From G963665085 sp963665085 (GTDB lineage Bacteria > Bacteroidota > Bacteroidia > Bacteroidales > JAAAOM01), in contig CAXXXS010000001.1 of the NCBI GenBank assembly GCA_963665085.2, positions 1,798,001 to 1,862,000 on the forward strand: a stretch of 64,000 bases of DNA, read 5' to 3'. Of this stretch, positions 1 through 7,968 are shown in pieces (the stretch's first letter is position 1; every line of letters begins with the position of its first letter). The notes below the pieces were generated by a model. That model was not told the origin of the DNA, did not search any database, and saw only the letters and a program-made list of their open reading frames with translations. A program made the translations under genes and the position numbers.

Positions 1-50
1 TAGCCTGCGAACCTTTTTCCATGCTTGATAGGTGCTGTTAGCAAAAGTAA

Positions 51-401
51 TTATTCTTCTTCGACTTTTTTAAGAATCTCATTTTTGAGTTTTTCATCAA
101 GTATTATTAAGTCAGCATTTAATTCAGTCGCTAGTATAATTGCTTCTGCTTCTCCTGCATCTAAATCCAGAAAGTATTTGACAGCTTGTTTGTCTTTTGT
201 TTCTATAATGTTTATCCAATCAATTTTGGATAAATCTTTGTAATATCCTTTTGATTTTCCTGCTTTAATCTCGTTATAGACTGCGGTTGGAATATAAATC
301 CGTTTATAAAGTTTTTGTAATAATTCTAGCCGATTTAGTTTTAATAGAGATATAATTGGAGTGGTATTCGAAACAATCTTAGGCATTTGCGATATCTTCA
401 T
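51..401 (-). CDS. Truncated DUF3368 PIN-like domain protein (toxin-like partner)
   Basis: The 116-residue product matches the start of the DUF3368 family of PIN-fold putative ribonucleases. Visible family features are SNTTPIISLLKLNRL near the N terminus, YNEIKAG around residue 43, the acidic DAGEAEAI block around residue 81 and LIILDEK around residue 98, which together supply the acidic residues of a PIN active site. Members are usually about 150-160 residues and continue past LDE with a helix and a GTLG-type motif; here the protein stops about 15 residues after LDE, so the C-terminal helices are missing. The first Met overlaps the upstream UPF0175 gene by 23 bases; the Met at 386 (MPKIVSN) would overlap by 8 and fits the family start better. 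Translational coupling with the antitoxin-like gene is likely. Whether the shortened protein is active is unknown. Confidence 0.75.
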   Translation of the reverse strand: MKISQMPKIVSNTTPIISLLKLNRLELLQKLYKRIYIPTAVYNEIKAGKSKGYYKDLSKIDWINIIETKDKQAVKYFLDLDAGEAEAIILATELNADLIILDEKLKNEILKKVEEE

Positions 402-636
402 TTAAATCATCAGTATCGTATCCACCGAGAACCGAAACATTATATTTAGGAAGTAATTCAAGAAAATCAAGTCTTGATAATCCTAAAACTCTTGCAGCAA
501 CTCCAGAAGAAACTTTACCTAGTTCATATAATTTTACTAAAGAATTTGTCCTCATTTCAGATACAAAATCTTTTTCGCTAAGTCTCAGATTATTAGCTAA
601 TGATTCTGGGTATTCTATATTTATCATCCCTTTCAT
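379..636 (-). CDS. UPF0175 family protein (antitoxin-like)
   Basis: This 85-residue protein follows the UPF0175 pattern: an N-terminal strand (INIEYPESLANNLRLSE), a helical section with LVKLYELGKVSSGVAARVLGLSR around residues 33-54 that resembles a small helix-turn-helix, then LELLPKYNVSVLG and an acidic tail DTDDLNEDIANA. UPF0175 genes are commonly found directly upstream of DUF3368 genes, as here, and the pair is thought to be a toxin-antitoxin module; that role is inference from family context. The Met at 636 or at 627 could be the start. A TATCTTTG element lies 17-24 bases upstream on the same strand. Confidence 0.8.
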   Translation of the reverse strand: MKGMINIEYPESLANNLRLSEKDFVSEMRTNSLVKLYELGKVSSGVAARVLGLSRLDFLELLPKYNVSVLGGYDTDDLNEDIANA

Positions 637-652
637 ATTCTGTTTTCTTATG

Positions 653-660
653 CAAAGATA
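653..660 (-). promoter_or_regulatory. Bacteroidetes-type -7 element for the UPF0175/DUF3368 pair
   Basis: Read on the minus strand this is TATCTTTG, a perfect match to the Bacteroidota -7 consensus TAnnTTTG. It would start transcription about 10 bases before the UPF0175 ATG. A clear -33 TTTG is not obvious, so the call rests on one element. Confidence 0.4.
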
Positions 661-740
661 ACGAAATCACTGACAATTTGAATGTTACAGCTTTTCTTTT
701 TTATGTTTACTAACAGATAGTCATTAATTATCACACACAT

Positions 741-763
741 AGCGCAAGCGTTCCGCTTGTGCT
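741..763. repeat. REP-like GC-rich hairpin
   Basis: Ten-base arms (AGCGCAAGCG and CGCTTGTGCT) around a TTC loop form an almost perfect hairpin with one G-T wobble. It is conspicuously GC-rich for the surrounding sequence and is not followed by a T-run, so it is not a terminator. It resembles dispersed palindromic repeats of bacterial intergenic regions. Confidence 0.55.
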
Positions 764-782
764 ACCCAAAAGTCATAGATAC

Positions 783-812
783 AAAAAAATCCCGATAGAA
801 TTCTACCGGGAT
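783..812 (-). terminator. Rho-independent terminator after fumC
   Basis: On the minus strand the hairpin ATCCCGGTAGAA/TTCTATCGGGAT (one G-U pair) is followed directly by seven T residues. It begins 25 bases after the fumC stop codon. Confidence 0.85.
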
Positions 813-836
813 CTCTAATTTATTTAAGTTCTATTC

Positions 837-2237
837 TTATTTTGAGATTGGTCCAATCATTTTACCTGGATCTACCCATTCATCAAATTGCTCTGCTGTT
901 AAGTGTCCTAAAGCAACAGCCGCTTCTTTTAATGTTGAGTTTTCTTTGTGTGCTTTTTTCGCAATCTGGGCAGCTTTTTCATAACCAATATGTGTATTCA
1001 AAGCTGTAACAAGCATTAATGACTGTTCTAATAACATTTTAATTCTTACATCATTAGGTTTAATGCCGATTACACAGTTCTCTGTGAAAGAGACACAAGC
1101 ATCTCCAATTAATCGTGCAGATTGTAAGAAGTTGGCTGCAATAACTGGTTTGAAAACATTTAATTCAAAATGGCCATTACTTCCACCAACAGAAATAGCA
1201 ACGTCATTACCAATTACCTGTGCACTTACCATAGTGATAGCCTCAACCTGTGTAGGGTTAACTTTACCCGGCATAATTGAAGAACCTGGTTCGTTTTCAG
1301 GGATTATAATTTCACCAATTCCAGAACGTGGTCCGGAAGCAAGCATACGAATATCGTTTGCAATTTTCATTAAGCTAACTGCAATTTGTTTAAGCGCTCC
1401 ATGTGATTCAACCATTGCATCATGAGCAGCAAGTGATTCGAATTTATTTTCAGCAGTAACAAATGGTAAACCTGTGAACTCAGCAATAAATTTTGCTACT
1501 TCTACATCATATCCTTTAGGTGTATTTAAACCTGTTCCTACTGCAGTTCCACCCAGGGCTAACTCAGAAAGATGGGCTAACGTGTTTTCTAACGCTTTAA
1601 TTCCATGATCCAATTGAGATACATAACCAGAAAACTCCTGGCCTAATGTAAGTGGAGTTGCATCCATCCAGTGTGTACGACCGATTTTAACAACATCCTT
1701 CATTTCTTTAACTTTTTTAGCCAAAGCATCACGAAGTGTTTTAACACCAGGAATTGTTGTTTCAAAAATCATTTTATAAGCAGCAATATGCATTGCTGTT
1801 GGATATGTATCGTTTGATGATTGTGATTTATTTACATCATCATTTGGGTGAATTAATGGTTTGCCTTCACCTAATTTATTTCCATCAAGAACATGAGAAC
1901 GATTAGATACAACCTCGTTAACGTTCATGTTTGATTGTGTGCCTGAACCTGTTTGCCAGATAACTAAAGGAAACTGATCGTTTAATTTTCCTTCTATAAT
2001 TTCATCACAGGCTTTAGCGATTAGGTCTCTCTTTTTCTCATCAAGAATTCCTAATTTATGGTTTGTATAAGCAGCTGATTTTTTTAGATAACCAAAAGCT
2101 TTTACAATCTCGACAGGCATAGAAGCCTCAGGACCGATTTTAAAATTTTCTTTTGAACGTTGTGTTTGAGCACCCCAATACTTATCAGCAGGCACCTTTA
2201 CTTCGCCCATTGTGTCTTTCTCAATTCTGTAATCCAT
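837..2237 (-). CDS. fumC: Class II fumarate hydratase
   Basis: Interconverts fumarate and L-malate in the cytosolic TCA cycle and needs no iron-sulfur cluster. At 466 residues it has the length of FumC. The superfamily signature GSSIMPGKVNPTQ is present around residue 318, TGSGTQSNMNVNEV around residue 97, and the catalytic region THWMDATPL around residue 188; these are family features of the homotetrameric fumarase/aspartase superfamily. The C-terminal segment VDPGKMIGP is the usual one. The gene is monocistronic, with its own terminator and a 250-base upstream gap. Aspartase is the main alternative, but the sequence at the signature and the C terminus favours fumarase. Confidence 0.96.
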   Translation of the reverse strand: MDYRIEKDTMGEVKVPADKYWGAQTQRSKENFKIGPEASMPVEIVKAFGYLKKSAAYTNHKLGILDEKKRDLIAKACDEIIEGKLNDQFPLVIWQTGSGTQSNMNVNEVVSNRSHVLDGNKLGEGKPLIHPNDDVNKSQSSNDTYPTAMHIAAYKMIFETTIPGVKTLRDALAKKVKEMKDVVKIGRTHWMDATPLTLGQEFSGYVSQLDHGIKALENTLAHLSELALGGTAVGTGLNTPKGYDVEVAKFIAEFTGLPFVTAENKFESLAAHDAMVESHGALKQIAVSLMKIANDIRMLASGPRSGIGEIIIPENEPGSSIMPGKVNPTQVEAITMVSAQVIGNDVAISVGGSNGHFELNVFKPVIAANFLQSARLIGDACVSFTENCVIGIKPNDVRIKMLLEQSLMLVTALNTHIGYEKAAQIAKKAHKENSTLKEAAVALGHLTAEQFDEWVDPGKMIGPISK

Positions 2238-2490
2238 GATTTTTATTTTTATTTGATTCTTTTACTATTAAATATACTTATAAATACCCAATTTTCGCTG
2301 TGCGTTTTTGCCTCCTTCCAAAGAACCTTGTTCATCTCCAACTCGGAAAGGTTATTATCAACCCTGTGAGCATTAATTAAAGCCAGTATTTTTTTCTAAA
2401 CTACTGTAACTTTAGGTCTCTTTTTTTTCGCAAGAAAAGCAAAATATTGATAACAGTAAAATAAAAAAAAGATTTTTAAGCTTTATCATA

Positions 2491-2838
2491 TTACTCAAAA
2501 AGGCAATCCATTTCTTCCGGTGGTCTTGCTATTACAGCTTTGTATTTCCCGACAATAATAGGTCTCTCAATTAACTTAGGATTCTCTACCAATATTTTAA
2601 TCCATTCATCATCGGTAAAATTTTTGCCTTTTAATTCCTTTTTGTAAACCTCTTCTTGTGTCCTCACAATTTCAAAAGGTTTTTTGTTCAGTTTTAATAA
2701 TATTTCCCTTAATTCATCTTCGGTAATAGTCTGTTTAAGGTATTCTACAATTTCGTAGTTATTGGTTTTTTTTGCTATGTAATCAAGGCCAGCCCTGCTT
2801 TTACTACACCTCGAATTATGATAAATTTTTACTGCCAT
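2491..2838 (-). CDS. arsC: Arsenate reductase family protein (ArsC/Spx-like thioredoxin fold)
   Basis: Small thioredoxin-fold protein of the ArsC family, which reduces arsenate to arsenite with glutaredoxin/glutathione in the classic members. The N terminus carries KIYHNSRCSKSR with the single active-site Cys, and the C-terminal half has NPKLIERPIIV, the position of a substrate-binding Arg. I start it at the ATG at 2838 (MAVKIYHN), giving 115 residues, because an upstream in-frame TTG at 2862 would add an untypical leader and overlap prfB. It sits 10 bases downstream of prfB on the same strand. No arsenite pump or ArsR is nearby, so a general redox role is equally possible. Confidence 0.85.
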   Translation of the reverse strand: MAVKIYHNSRCSKSRAGLDYIAKKTNNYEIVEYLKQTITEDELREILLKLNKKPFEIVRTQEEVYKKELKGKNFTDDEWIKILVENPKLIERPIIVGKYKAVIARPPEEMDCLFE

Positions 2839-2848
2839 GAATTTTATA

Positions 2849-3938
2849 TTATTGTTTACCAAACTGCATTAAATAGGCTTTAATAAAATCATCTATTTCT
2901 CCATCCATCACTGCCTGAACATTACCTGTCTCATGATTTGTACGGATATCTTTAACAAGCTTGTAAGGGTGCATCACATAATTTCTGATTTGTGATCCCC
3001 ATTCAATTTTCATCTTATTTCCTTCAATCTCGGCCTGCTTTTCTTTTTTCTTTCTCAGCTCCATCTCGTAAAGGTGAGATTTAAGAATTCGCAATGCATT
3101 TTCCCTGTTTTTTAACTGTGAACGGGTTTCTGTATTATCAACTGTAATCCCTGTTGGCAAGTGCCTCACACGAACTCCTGTTTCAACTTTGTTTACATTT
3201 TGACCGCCTGCACCACCGGAACGAAATGTGTCCCATTCAATATCTGCCGGATTAATAACAATCTCTATGTTATCATCTACAACAGGCGATACAAAAACAG
3301 AAGCAAAACTGGTATGGCGACGGGCATTTGAATCAAAAGGTGAGATTCGCACTAACCGGTGTACACCATTTTCGCTTTTCAGGTATCCATAAGCAAATTC
3401 TCCATCAATCTGTAATGTAACGGACTTAACTCCTGCCTCATCACCTGCAAGATAGGAGAGTTGTTTTACTTTATAATTGTTTCTTTCAGCCCAGCGTAGG
3501 TACATTCGCATAAGCATCTCGGTCCAATCCATGCTCTCCGTTCCACCTGCACCTGAATTAATTTTTAAGATTGCACTTAAAGCATCTTCTTCTTCTCCAA
3601 GCATGTTTTTTAATTCAAGCTCTTCGATGAGATTTATTGTCTTTTCGTATTGTGCGTCTACTTCTTCTTCTGTTGCTTCCCCTTCTTCTTTAAAATCGAA
3701 AAGAACTTGTAGATCTTCTATTGAAGATTTAATTTCTTCAAATGCTTCTAACCAGAACTTAATGCCAGCAACTTTTTTGAGTTGTTCTTCAGCATCTTTA
3801 GGGTCATCCCAAAAATCCGGAGCCTGGGTTTTTTGTTCCTCTTCTTCTAACTGTATCTTTCTGTTGTCGACGTCAAAGATGCCTCCTTAACGCATCCCGG
3901 CGTCCTTCAAGATCTTTTAATTGTTCTCTAATTATCAT
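2849..3938 (-). CDS. prfB: Peptide chain release factor 2, made by +1 programmed frameshifting
   Basis: RF2 recognises UAA and UGA codons and triggers peptidyl-tRNA hydrolysis on the ribosome. The gene is split into a 21-codon leader (ATG at 3938, MIIREQLKDLEG...) ending in an in-frame TGA at 3875-3873, and a body in the +1 frame starting with GAC at 3874. Together they give about 362 residues, the normal RF2 length. The slip site is the known one: an internal Shine-Dalgarno AGGAGG, then CAT, CTT and TGA C. The body contains the anticodon-like SPF within VRISPFDSN and the catalytic GGQ within RSGGAGGQNVNK. RF2 thus regulates its own synthesis: when it is scarce, the ribosome pauses at UGA and shifts. 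A TACCTTTG promoter element lies upstream. Confidence 0.97.
3872..3887 (-). promoter_or_regulatory. prfB +1 programmed frameshift site
   Basis: Minus-strand order: AGGAGG (3887-3882), CAT, CTT (3878-3876), TGA (3875-3873), C. The Shine-Dalgarno-like hexamer three bases before the CTT slip codon and the TGA-C stop context are the hallmark of the RF2 recoding signal. A strong SD is otherwise rare in this window, so its conservation here is informative. Confidence 0.96.
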
Positions 3939-3963
3939 ATTCTTCAAAAAATTATTTGGCCTG

Positions 3964-3971
3964 CAAAGGTA
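3964..3971 (-). promoter_or_regulatory. Putative prfB promoter -7 element
   Basis: TACCTTTG on the minus strand matches TAnnTTTG, 26 bases before the prfB ATG. A TTGA at about 21 bases upstream could be the -33 element. Confidence 0.45.
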
Positions 3972-3991
3972 AAAAATATTGGCATTTCTTA

Positions 3992-4450
3992 TCAATCGTC
4001 TTTTAGGTTATCCCATGCCCTTAATATAAAATCAAGCTCAAAACCCCTCGATTGAAAGTGCCTTACAATTTTTGCTTTGTCTTCAGGAGAATTATTTCTT
4101 TTTACCTTCTTTCTAACTTCTTCTTCGAGAGTTTGTTCATAATCGTCCTTGCTGATTTCACTTAAAGATTTGTTAATTAATCCATCAGGAATCATTTTTG
4201 CTTTTAATTGGAACCCAATTTTTATCCGACCCCATTTATTTAGTTTGAATTTATCCCTGACAAAAATCCTGGCATACCGTTCTTCATCAACAAATCCTTC
4301 GTTAACAAGGTTTTCAATAACCTCTGTTTTTTCTTCATCAGATAATTGGTAGTAGCCCAGTTTACGTTTAATATCAAACGTACAGGTCTCCTGCTTTGCA
4401 CAATAACGTTGCATGGCATTGAGGGCAATTTTTTTTGAATCATTATCCAT
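3992..4450 (-). CDS. recX: Regulatory protein RecX
   Basis: RecX binds RecA filaments and modulates recombination and the SOS response. The 152-residue protein shows the family's three-helix repeats: KRKLGYYQLSDEEKTEVIENLVNEGFVDEERYARIFVRDK (roughly residues 24-68, read in segments) with the typical GFVDEERYA block, then GRIKIGFQLKAKMIPDGLI and the C-terminal repeat ending ...VRHFQSRGFELDFILRAW. Low overall identity is usual for RecX, but the order of these blocks is characteristic. recA is not in the window. A TAATTTTG element sits 14-21 bases upstream. Confidence 0.9.
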   Translation of the reverse strand: MDNDSKKIALNAMQRYCAKQETCTFDIKRKLGYYQLSDEEKTEVIENLVNEGFVDEERYARIFVRDKFKLNKWGRIKIGFQLKAKMIPDGLINKSLSEISKDDYEQTLEEEVRKKVKRNNSPEDKAKIVRHFQSRGFELDFILRAWDNLKDD

Positions 4451-4463
4451 ATCTGAAATATAA

Positions 4464-4471
4464 CAAAATTA
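4464..4471 (-). promoter_or_regulatory. Putative recX promoter -7 element
   Basis: TAATTTTG on the minus strand matches TAnnTTTG and lies between the upstream GH38 terminator and the recX ATG at 4450, which suggests recX is transcribed on its own. Confidence 0.4.
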
Positions 4472-4483
4472 TTCGGTTGAAAA

Positions 4484-4521
4484 CAAAAAAACTGTTGCCC
4501 CTGAGAGACGGGACAACAGTT
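4484..4521 (-). terminator. Terminator closing the SusCD-GH38 locus
   Basis: On the minus strand AACTGTTGTCCC and GGGGCAACAGTT form a 12-base stem (one G-U) with an 8-base loop, followed by a run of T residues. It starts about 45 bases after the GH38 stop codon. Confidence 0.88.
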
Positions 4522-4566
4522 AACCTAAAACTAAATCTAACTACTAACTATTTGAGATTTAATTTT

Positions 4567-7500
4567 TTAATTGGTATTTAGGCGTAACATGAATTTTTTC
4601 TCTGACTCAAAGCTATCGTATAATGGTTGAAGGGGTTTAACATCTTCCATTTCGTTTTTAACGGCCGTAATCGACATTATTCTAATAGCATCGTTATCAG
4701 GTAGTGTTATACTTTTTGCATGTTGTGGTAAGTCAACCTTATACTTATAAATATAACTATAATGATATGAGTCATTTTTAGATGGATAAGCAAGATGTCT
4801 ATGAGAAGCAAACCATGCAATATTATCTATTTTAACAGATGGAGAATCGATGTCGGTTACTGTAATGTTATCGATGGCAAATTTTCGATTATAATGTTGC
4901 CCTATGTAACCGCTCCAGTCCTGAATATTTAATTCAAAAGGTTTTTCATTAATGGTGAATATACCTTTTGTATCTTTCGTGGCAGTTGCAAGAATATATA
5001 GCGAAGTATATTCCCCTTCAGGTAAGTCTATCTTTTGACCTTTGCAATTAACTGCATTATCTTCACCGTCTTTTGTATCTCCCATCTTAAAATAAATATC
5101 CTCGCTAACAATCTCATTAGGTATTAACTCTGCCGGCATACTTGTTTTACCGTCTAAACGGCCATCATCTCTATTATCATCAAAGCTAAAAGCATCAAGA
5201 TTATAAGGTAGATCTAAAGCGACTTGTTCAGATTTTTTTGAATTCCCGATAGTAGGCTTTAATTTAACAGCAAATGTTCGAAGGGTGTAATGAGAGATAT
5301 CAAAATTCAGACTATTACCGGAAAAATAAGCCTCGCCGATTTTCTTTTCCTGTCCATTTACCTCATATGCATCTTCGATTTGAGAAGGAAATTCCAGGTG
5401 AACACCTTTTGCATCGTTGCCTAACAATTCATTCACCCTAACAATAATATAATCCCCGTTTTCTATTTTTTTTAGTGCCATTAATCCTACCTGTGGCGTA
5501 CTAATTTTTAATAATGAAATTGATTTCCCAAATGCACCTTTATGCTGAGGCACTTCAAAAGCCATTAATGGCTGGTTCATAAATTTTCCCTGCCACGGAG
5601 AAAGTCCTTCTCTCCAATCACCTTTATGTGAATAAATCCCATATTTAAATGTATGAATACCCCAATCCTGAGAACCCTGAACTACATAACGCTTATTAGG
5701 TTTAGGCGTAAACATAAGTGTTAACCTCAATGTGTTTTCATCGGGTTTATCAGAACCATATTTGCAGTCTTCAAGAATAGAAACACCAAATTCAGATGAT
5801 TTATCGGTCTGATCGAACCATTGCTTTGAGGGAACTTCAAATTTAATTTTATGATTAACTCCCCGCTCTATAGCCCCTACACCTAAATTATAGGTTGACA
5901 TTGCATTAGTGGCTGTTAATGGAAATGCTGCTTTTAAGCTTACTCCTTTTGATTGCCAATCTATAACATTATCTATTTCCAGGCGTTTTCCTGCATCCCC
6001 AGATGATAAACTTAAAATTTGTGTTATTTCTGAATTTTGTCCTTTTCGTTTTATTTCTATTGCTACCCGAACACAACCGTCTTCTATAATACGAAATGAA
6101 GCATCTTCATCCATAAAATCGAAAGGAGGTTTTTGGCGTTCTTCCCAATGCATGTTCCATGCAGGCCATTCATAAGATTCTTCGGTTTGGAATTCAAGGC
6201 GTGCTGGCTTCGACAAAAGTTCCTGTTTAATTTTTTTATCAAAAATGCTTGCAATATCACCATTGTCGCTCAATATAACTTTATAAAATTCATTCTCTAA
6301 CGTTCTATCTGTGACCTTTAAACCAGATTTTTCTTTTGAATTTGACGGAGTTACTCTCACATCAAAAACAGCAAGGCCGATGGATGGCACGTTTGCGCGA
6401 AAAATGAATTTAAGTGTTGTTCCTTTTTTTTCAATGATTTGACAAGGCACAGCTTTGCCCTTTTGATCTATTACCGTGATTCCCCCGGGTAACTGTTCGA
6501 AATTCAGTTGAGCAGTAACAATATCTTCTCTATCAATTGCAACCGGGTTATATACGACAACCGCCCTGCCTTTTCCCCTGGTATCTAATTCACCTGACAA
6601 AGAAGCAACTGAATTTTTCAATACTTCTGCAAACCCGTTTGCTGCAATAAATTCATCATTCCATGCATATTCATAAGCTTTAGGGATACTTGTCCCTGGT
6701 AAAATATCGTGAAATTGATTTCCTAATACAAGTTCCCAAGCATTGTTAAGCTTTGTAAATGGGTAATCTGCAACACCGTAATAATCAGCTAATGATGCTA
6801 GTTGCTCAGCTGATTTAGCCAGCAATTCGTTTTTTCTATTTATCTTTTTCATGAATGCCTGGGATGTTAATGAACCTGCACTATGCTCGGTTAACAATAT
6901 ATCTCCGGTATAGGTAGGTAATTTCTTTTGTATTTCAGGAGTAATATCTTTATACATTTGGTCAGAAGAGGTAAGTACAACCTGAAATTTGCTGTCATCG
7001 TTATCCAGGCTTTCGATAGCATTCTTTACATCTTTTTCTCTTGGAGCCCCGCCCATATCGCCAACCCCGTAATACCGATAATCAAAAGAATAACCTGTAT
7101 TTTCAAAATCTTTGTTTAACCTTTTATCCCATCCTTCATCTAAATCTAACCGGGGTGTGATAGAGCCCACATAACTTGTTGCATTTAATGCAGCAAGAAT
7201 GCCTTTCCCATCAGGGCCATACCATGTGCCAACATTAAAAGGGACACCAACTGCAGATTGCCATGTAAGTTTTTGGGTCGAAAAACCAATAAGTCCACAG
7301 TGGCTCCAAATAGAAGGCATATTTGCTAAAAAGCCGAAACAATCAGGTAACATATAATCATAACTTTCTACACCAAATTCTTTACGGAAATAATTATTCC
7401 CATACAATACTTGACGTATAAGTGACTCTGATGAAGACACATTAACTTCACCCTCGTCAACAGACGAACCAGATACATACCAACGCCCCTGATTAACATA

Positions 7501-7854
7501 ATATTTCACTTTTTTGTACAGCTCAGGATAATATTCCTTCATCATATGGTACCGGCGCGAACCGGTAAAATTGAATACATACTCAGGATACTTTTCAAAT
7601 AAATGAAAATTTTCTGTCATTATGTTTTTTATTAATTCATCTATGGAAGTGGTATAATCCCAGTTCCATTCTGTATCAAGATGAGAATACCCAACCGTAT
7701 ACAAAACCCTGTCTTTTGAAATATCGTATTCGTTTCTTAGTCCTATTGGTTGAGCTTTTAAAACAGCTCCTCCACAAAAACTAATAATTATATATAGAAG
7801 GAACCTATTAATCCTTAAACAACAATTATTTATATTATTTTTTAACATATACAT
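4567..7854 (-). CDS. Secreted glycoside hydrolase family 38 alpha-mannosidase
   Basis: A 1095-residue exported enzyme predicted to remove alpha-linked mannose from N-glycans or mannans. The N terminus has a hydrophobic signal segment (about residues 17-33). The GH38 active-site markers are present: SHLDTEWNWDY with metal-binding His58 and Asp60, and LPDCFGF with the presumed nucleophile Asp171, which also helps bind zinc in the family. The helical middle domain around residues 300-400 and the large beta C-terminal part (about residues 420-880) follow the family plan; the last 200 residues look like an additional beta-sandwich. It is the last gene of the sigma-FecR-SusC-SusD locus, after a 114-base gap with a strong hairpin, so its substrate is probably the glycan captured by that SusCD pair. 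The exact linkage specificity cannot be read from sequence. Confidence 0.93.
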   Translation of the reverse strand: MYMLKNNINNCCLRINRFLLYIIISFCGGAVLKAQPIGLRNEYDISKDRVLYTVGYSHLDTEWNWDYTTSIDELIKNIMTENFHLFEKYPEYVFNFTGSRRYHMMKEYYPELYKKVKYYVNQGRWYVSGSSVDEGEVNVSSSESLIRQVLYGNNYFRKEFGVESYDYMLPDCFGFLANMPSIWSHCGLIGFSTQKLTWQSAVGVPFNVGTWYGPDGKGILAALNATSYVGSITPRLDLDEGWDKRLNKDFENTGYSFDYRYYGVGDMGGAPREKDVKNAIESLDNDDSKFQVVLTSSDQMYKDITPEIQKKLPTYTGDILLTEHSAGSLTSQAFMKKINRKNELLAKSAEQLASLADYYGVADYPFTKLNNAWELVLGNQFHDILPGTSIPKAYEYAWNDEFIAANGFAEVLKNSVASLSGELDTRGKGRAVVVYNPVAIDREDIVTAQLNFEQLPGGITVIDQKGKAVPCQIIEKKGTTLKFIFRANVPSIGLAVFDVRVTPSNSKEKSGLKVTDRTLENEFYKVILSDNGDIASIFDKKIKQELLSKPARLEFQTEESYEWPAWNMHWEERQKPPFDFMDEDASFRIIEDGCVRVAIEIKRKGQNSEITQILSLSSGDAGKRLEIDNVIDWQSKGVSLKAAFPLTATNAMSTYNLGVGAIERGVNHKIKFEVPSKQWFDQTDKSSEFGVSILEDCKYGSDKPDENTLRLTLMFTPKPNKRYVVQGSQDWGIHTFKYGIYSHKGDWREGLSPWQGKFMNQPLMAFEVPQHKGAFGKSISLLKISTPQVGLMALKKIENGDYIIVRVNELLGNDAKGVHLEFPSQIEDAYEVNGQEKKIGEAYFSGNSLNFDISHYTLRTFAVKLKPTIGNSKKSEQVALDLPYNLDAFSFDDNRDDGRLDGKTSMPAELIPNEIVSEDIYFKMGDTKDGEDNAVNCKGQKIDLPEGEYTSLYILATATKDTKGIFTINEKPFELNIQDWSGYIGQHYNRKFAIDNITVTDIDSPSVKIDNIAWFASHRHLAYPSKNDSYHYSYIYKYKVDLPQHAKSITLPDNDAIRIMSITAVKNEMEDVKPLQPLYDSFESEKKFMLRLNTN

Positions 7855-7909
7855 ACAATAATCTTCTAGAAACCAATTTGTTTTTAATTATTTGAATTCT
7901 ATTTACAAA

Positions 7910-7941
7910 GTTGAAAGGGGATTGTAATAACCCCTTTCAAC
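7910..7941 (-). promoter_or_regulatory. Intercistronic hairpin between susD-like and GH38 genes
   Basis: GTTGAAAGGGG and CCCCTTTCAAC form a perfect 11-base-pair stem with a 10-base loop, 27 bases after the SusD stop. On the transcribed strand it is followed by only three T residues, so it is at best a weak terminator. It more likely stabilises the susCD mRNA end or attenuates expression of the enzyme gene relative to the porin pair. Confidence 0.65.
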
Positions 7942-7968
7942 CTACAATCTAAAAAGCAATGAATTTAT

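Noticed and set aside
1063..1425. 120-codon plus-strand reading frame opposite fumC
   Set aside because: It is the antisense shadow of the fumC coding sequence; the protein has no recognisable motifs.
3477..3890. 137-codon plus-strand reading frame opposite prfB
   Set aside because: Antisense shadow of the prfB body; it crosses the frameshift site.
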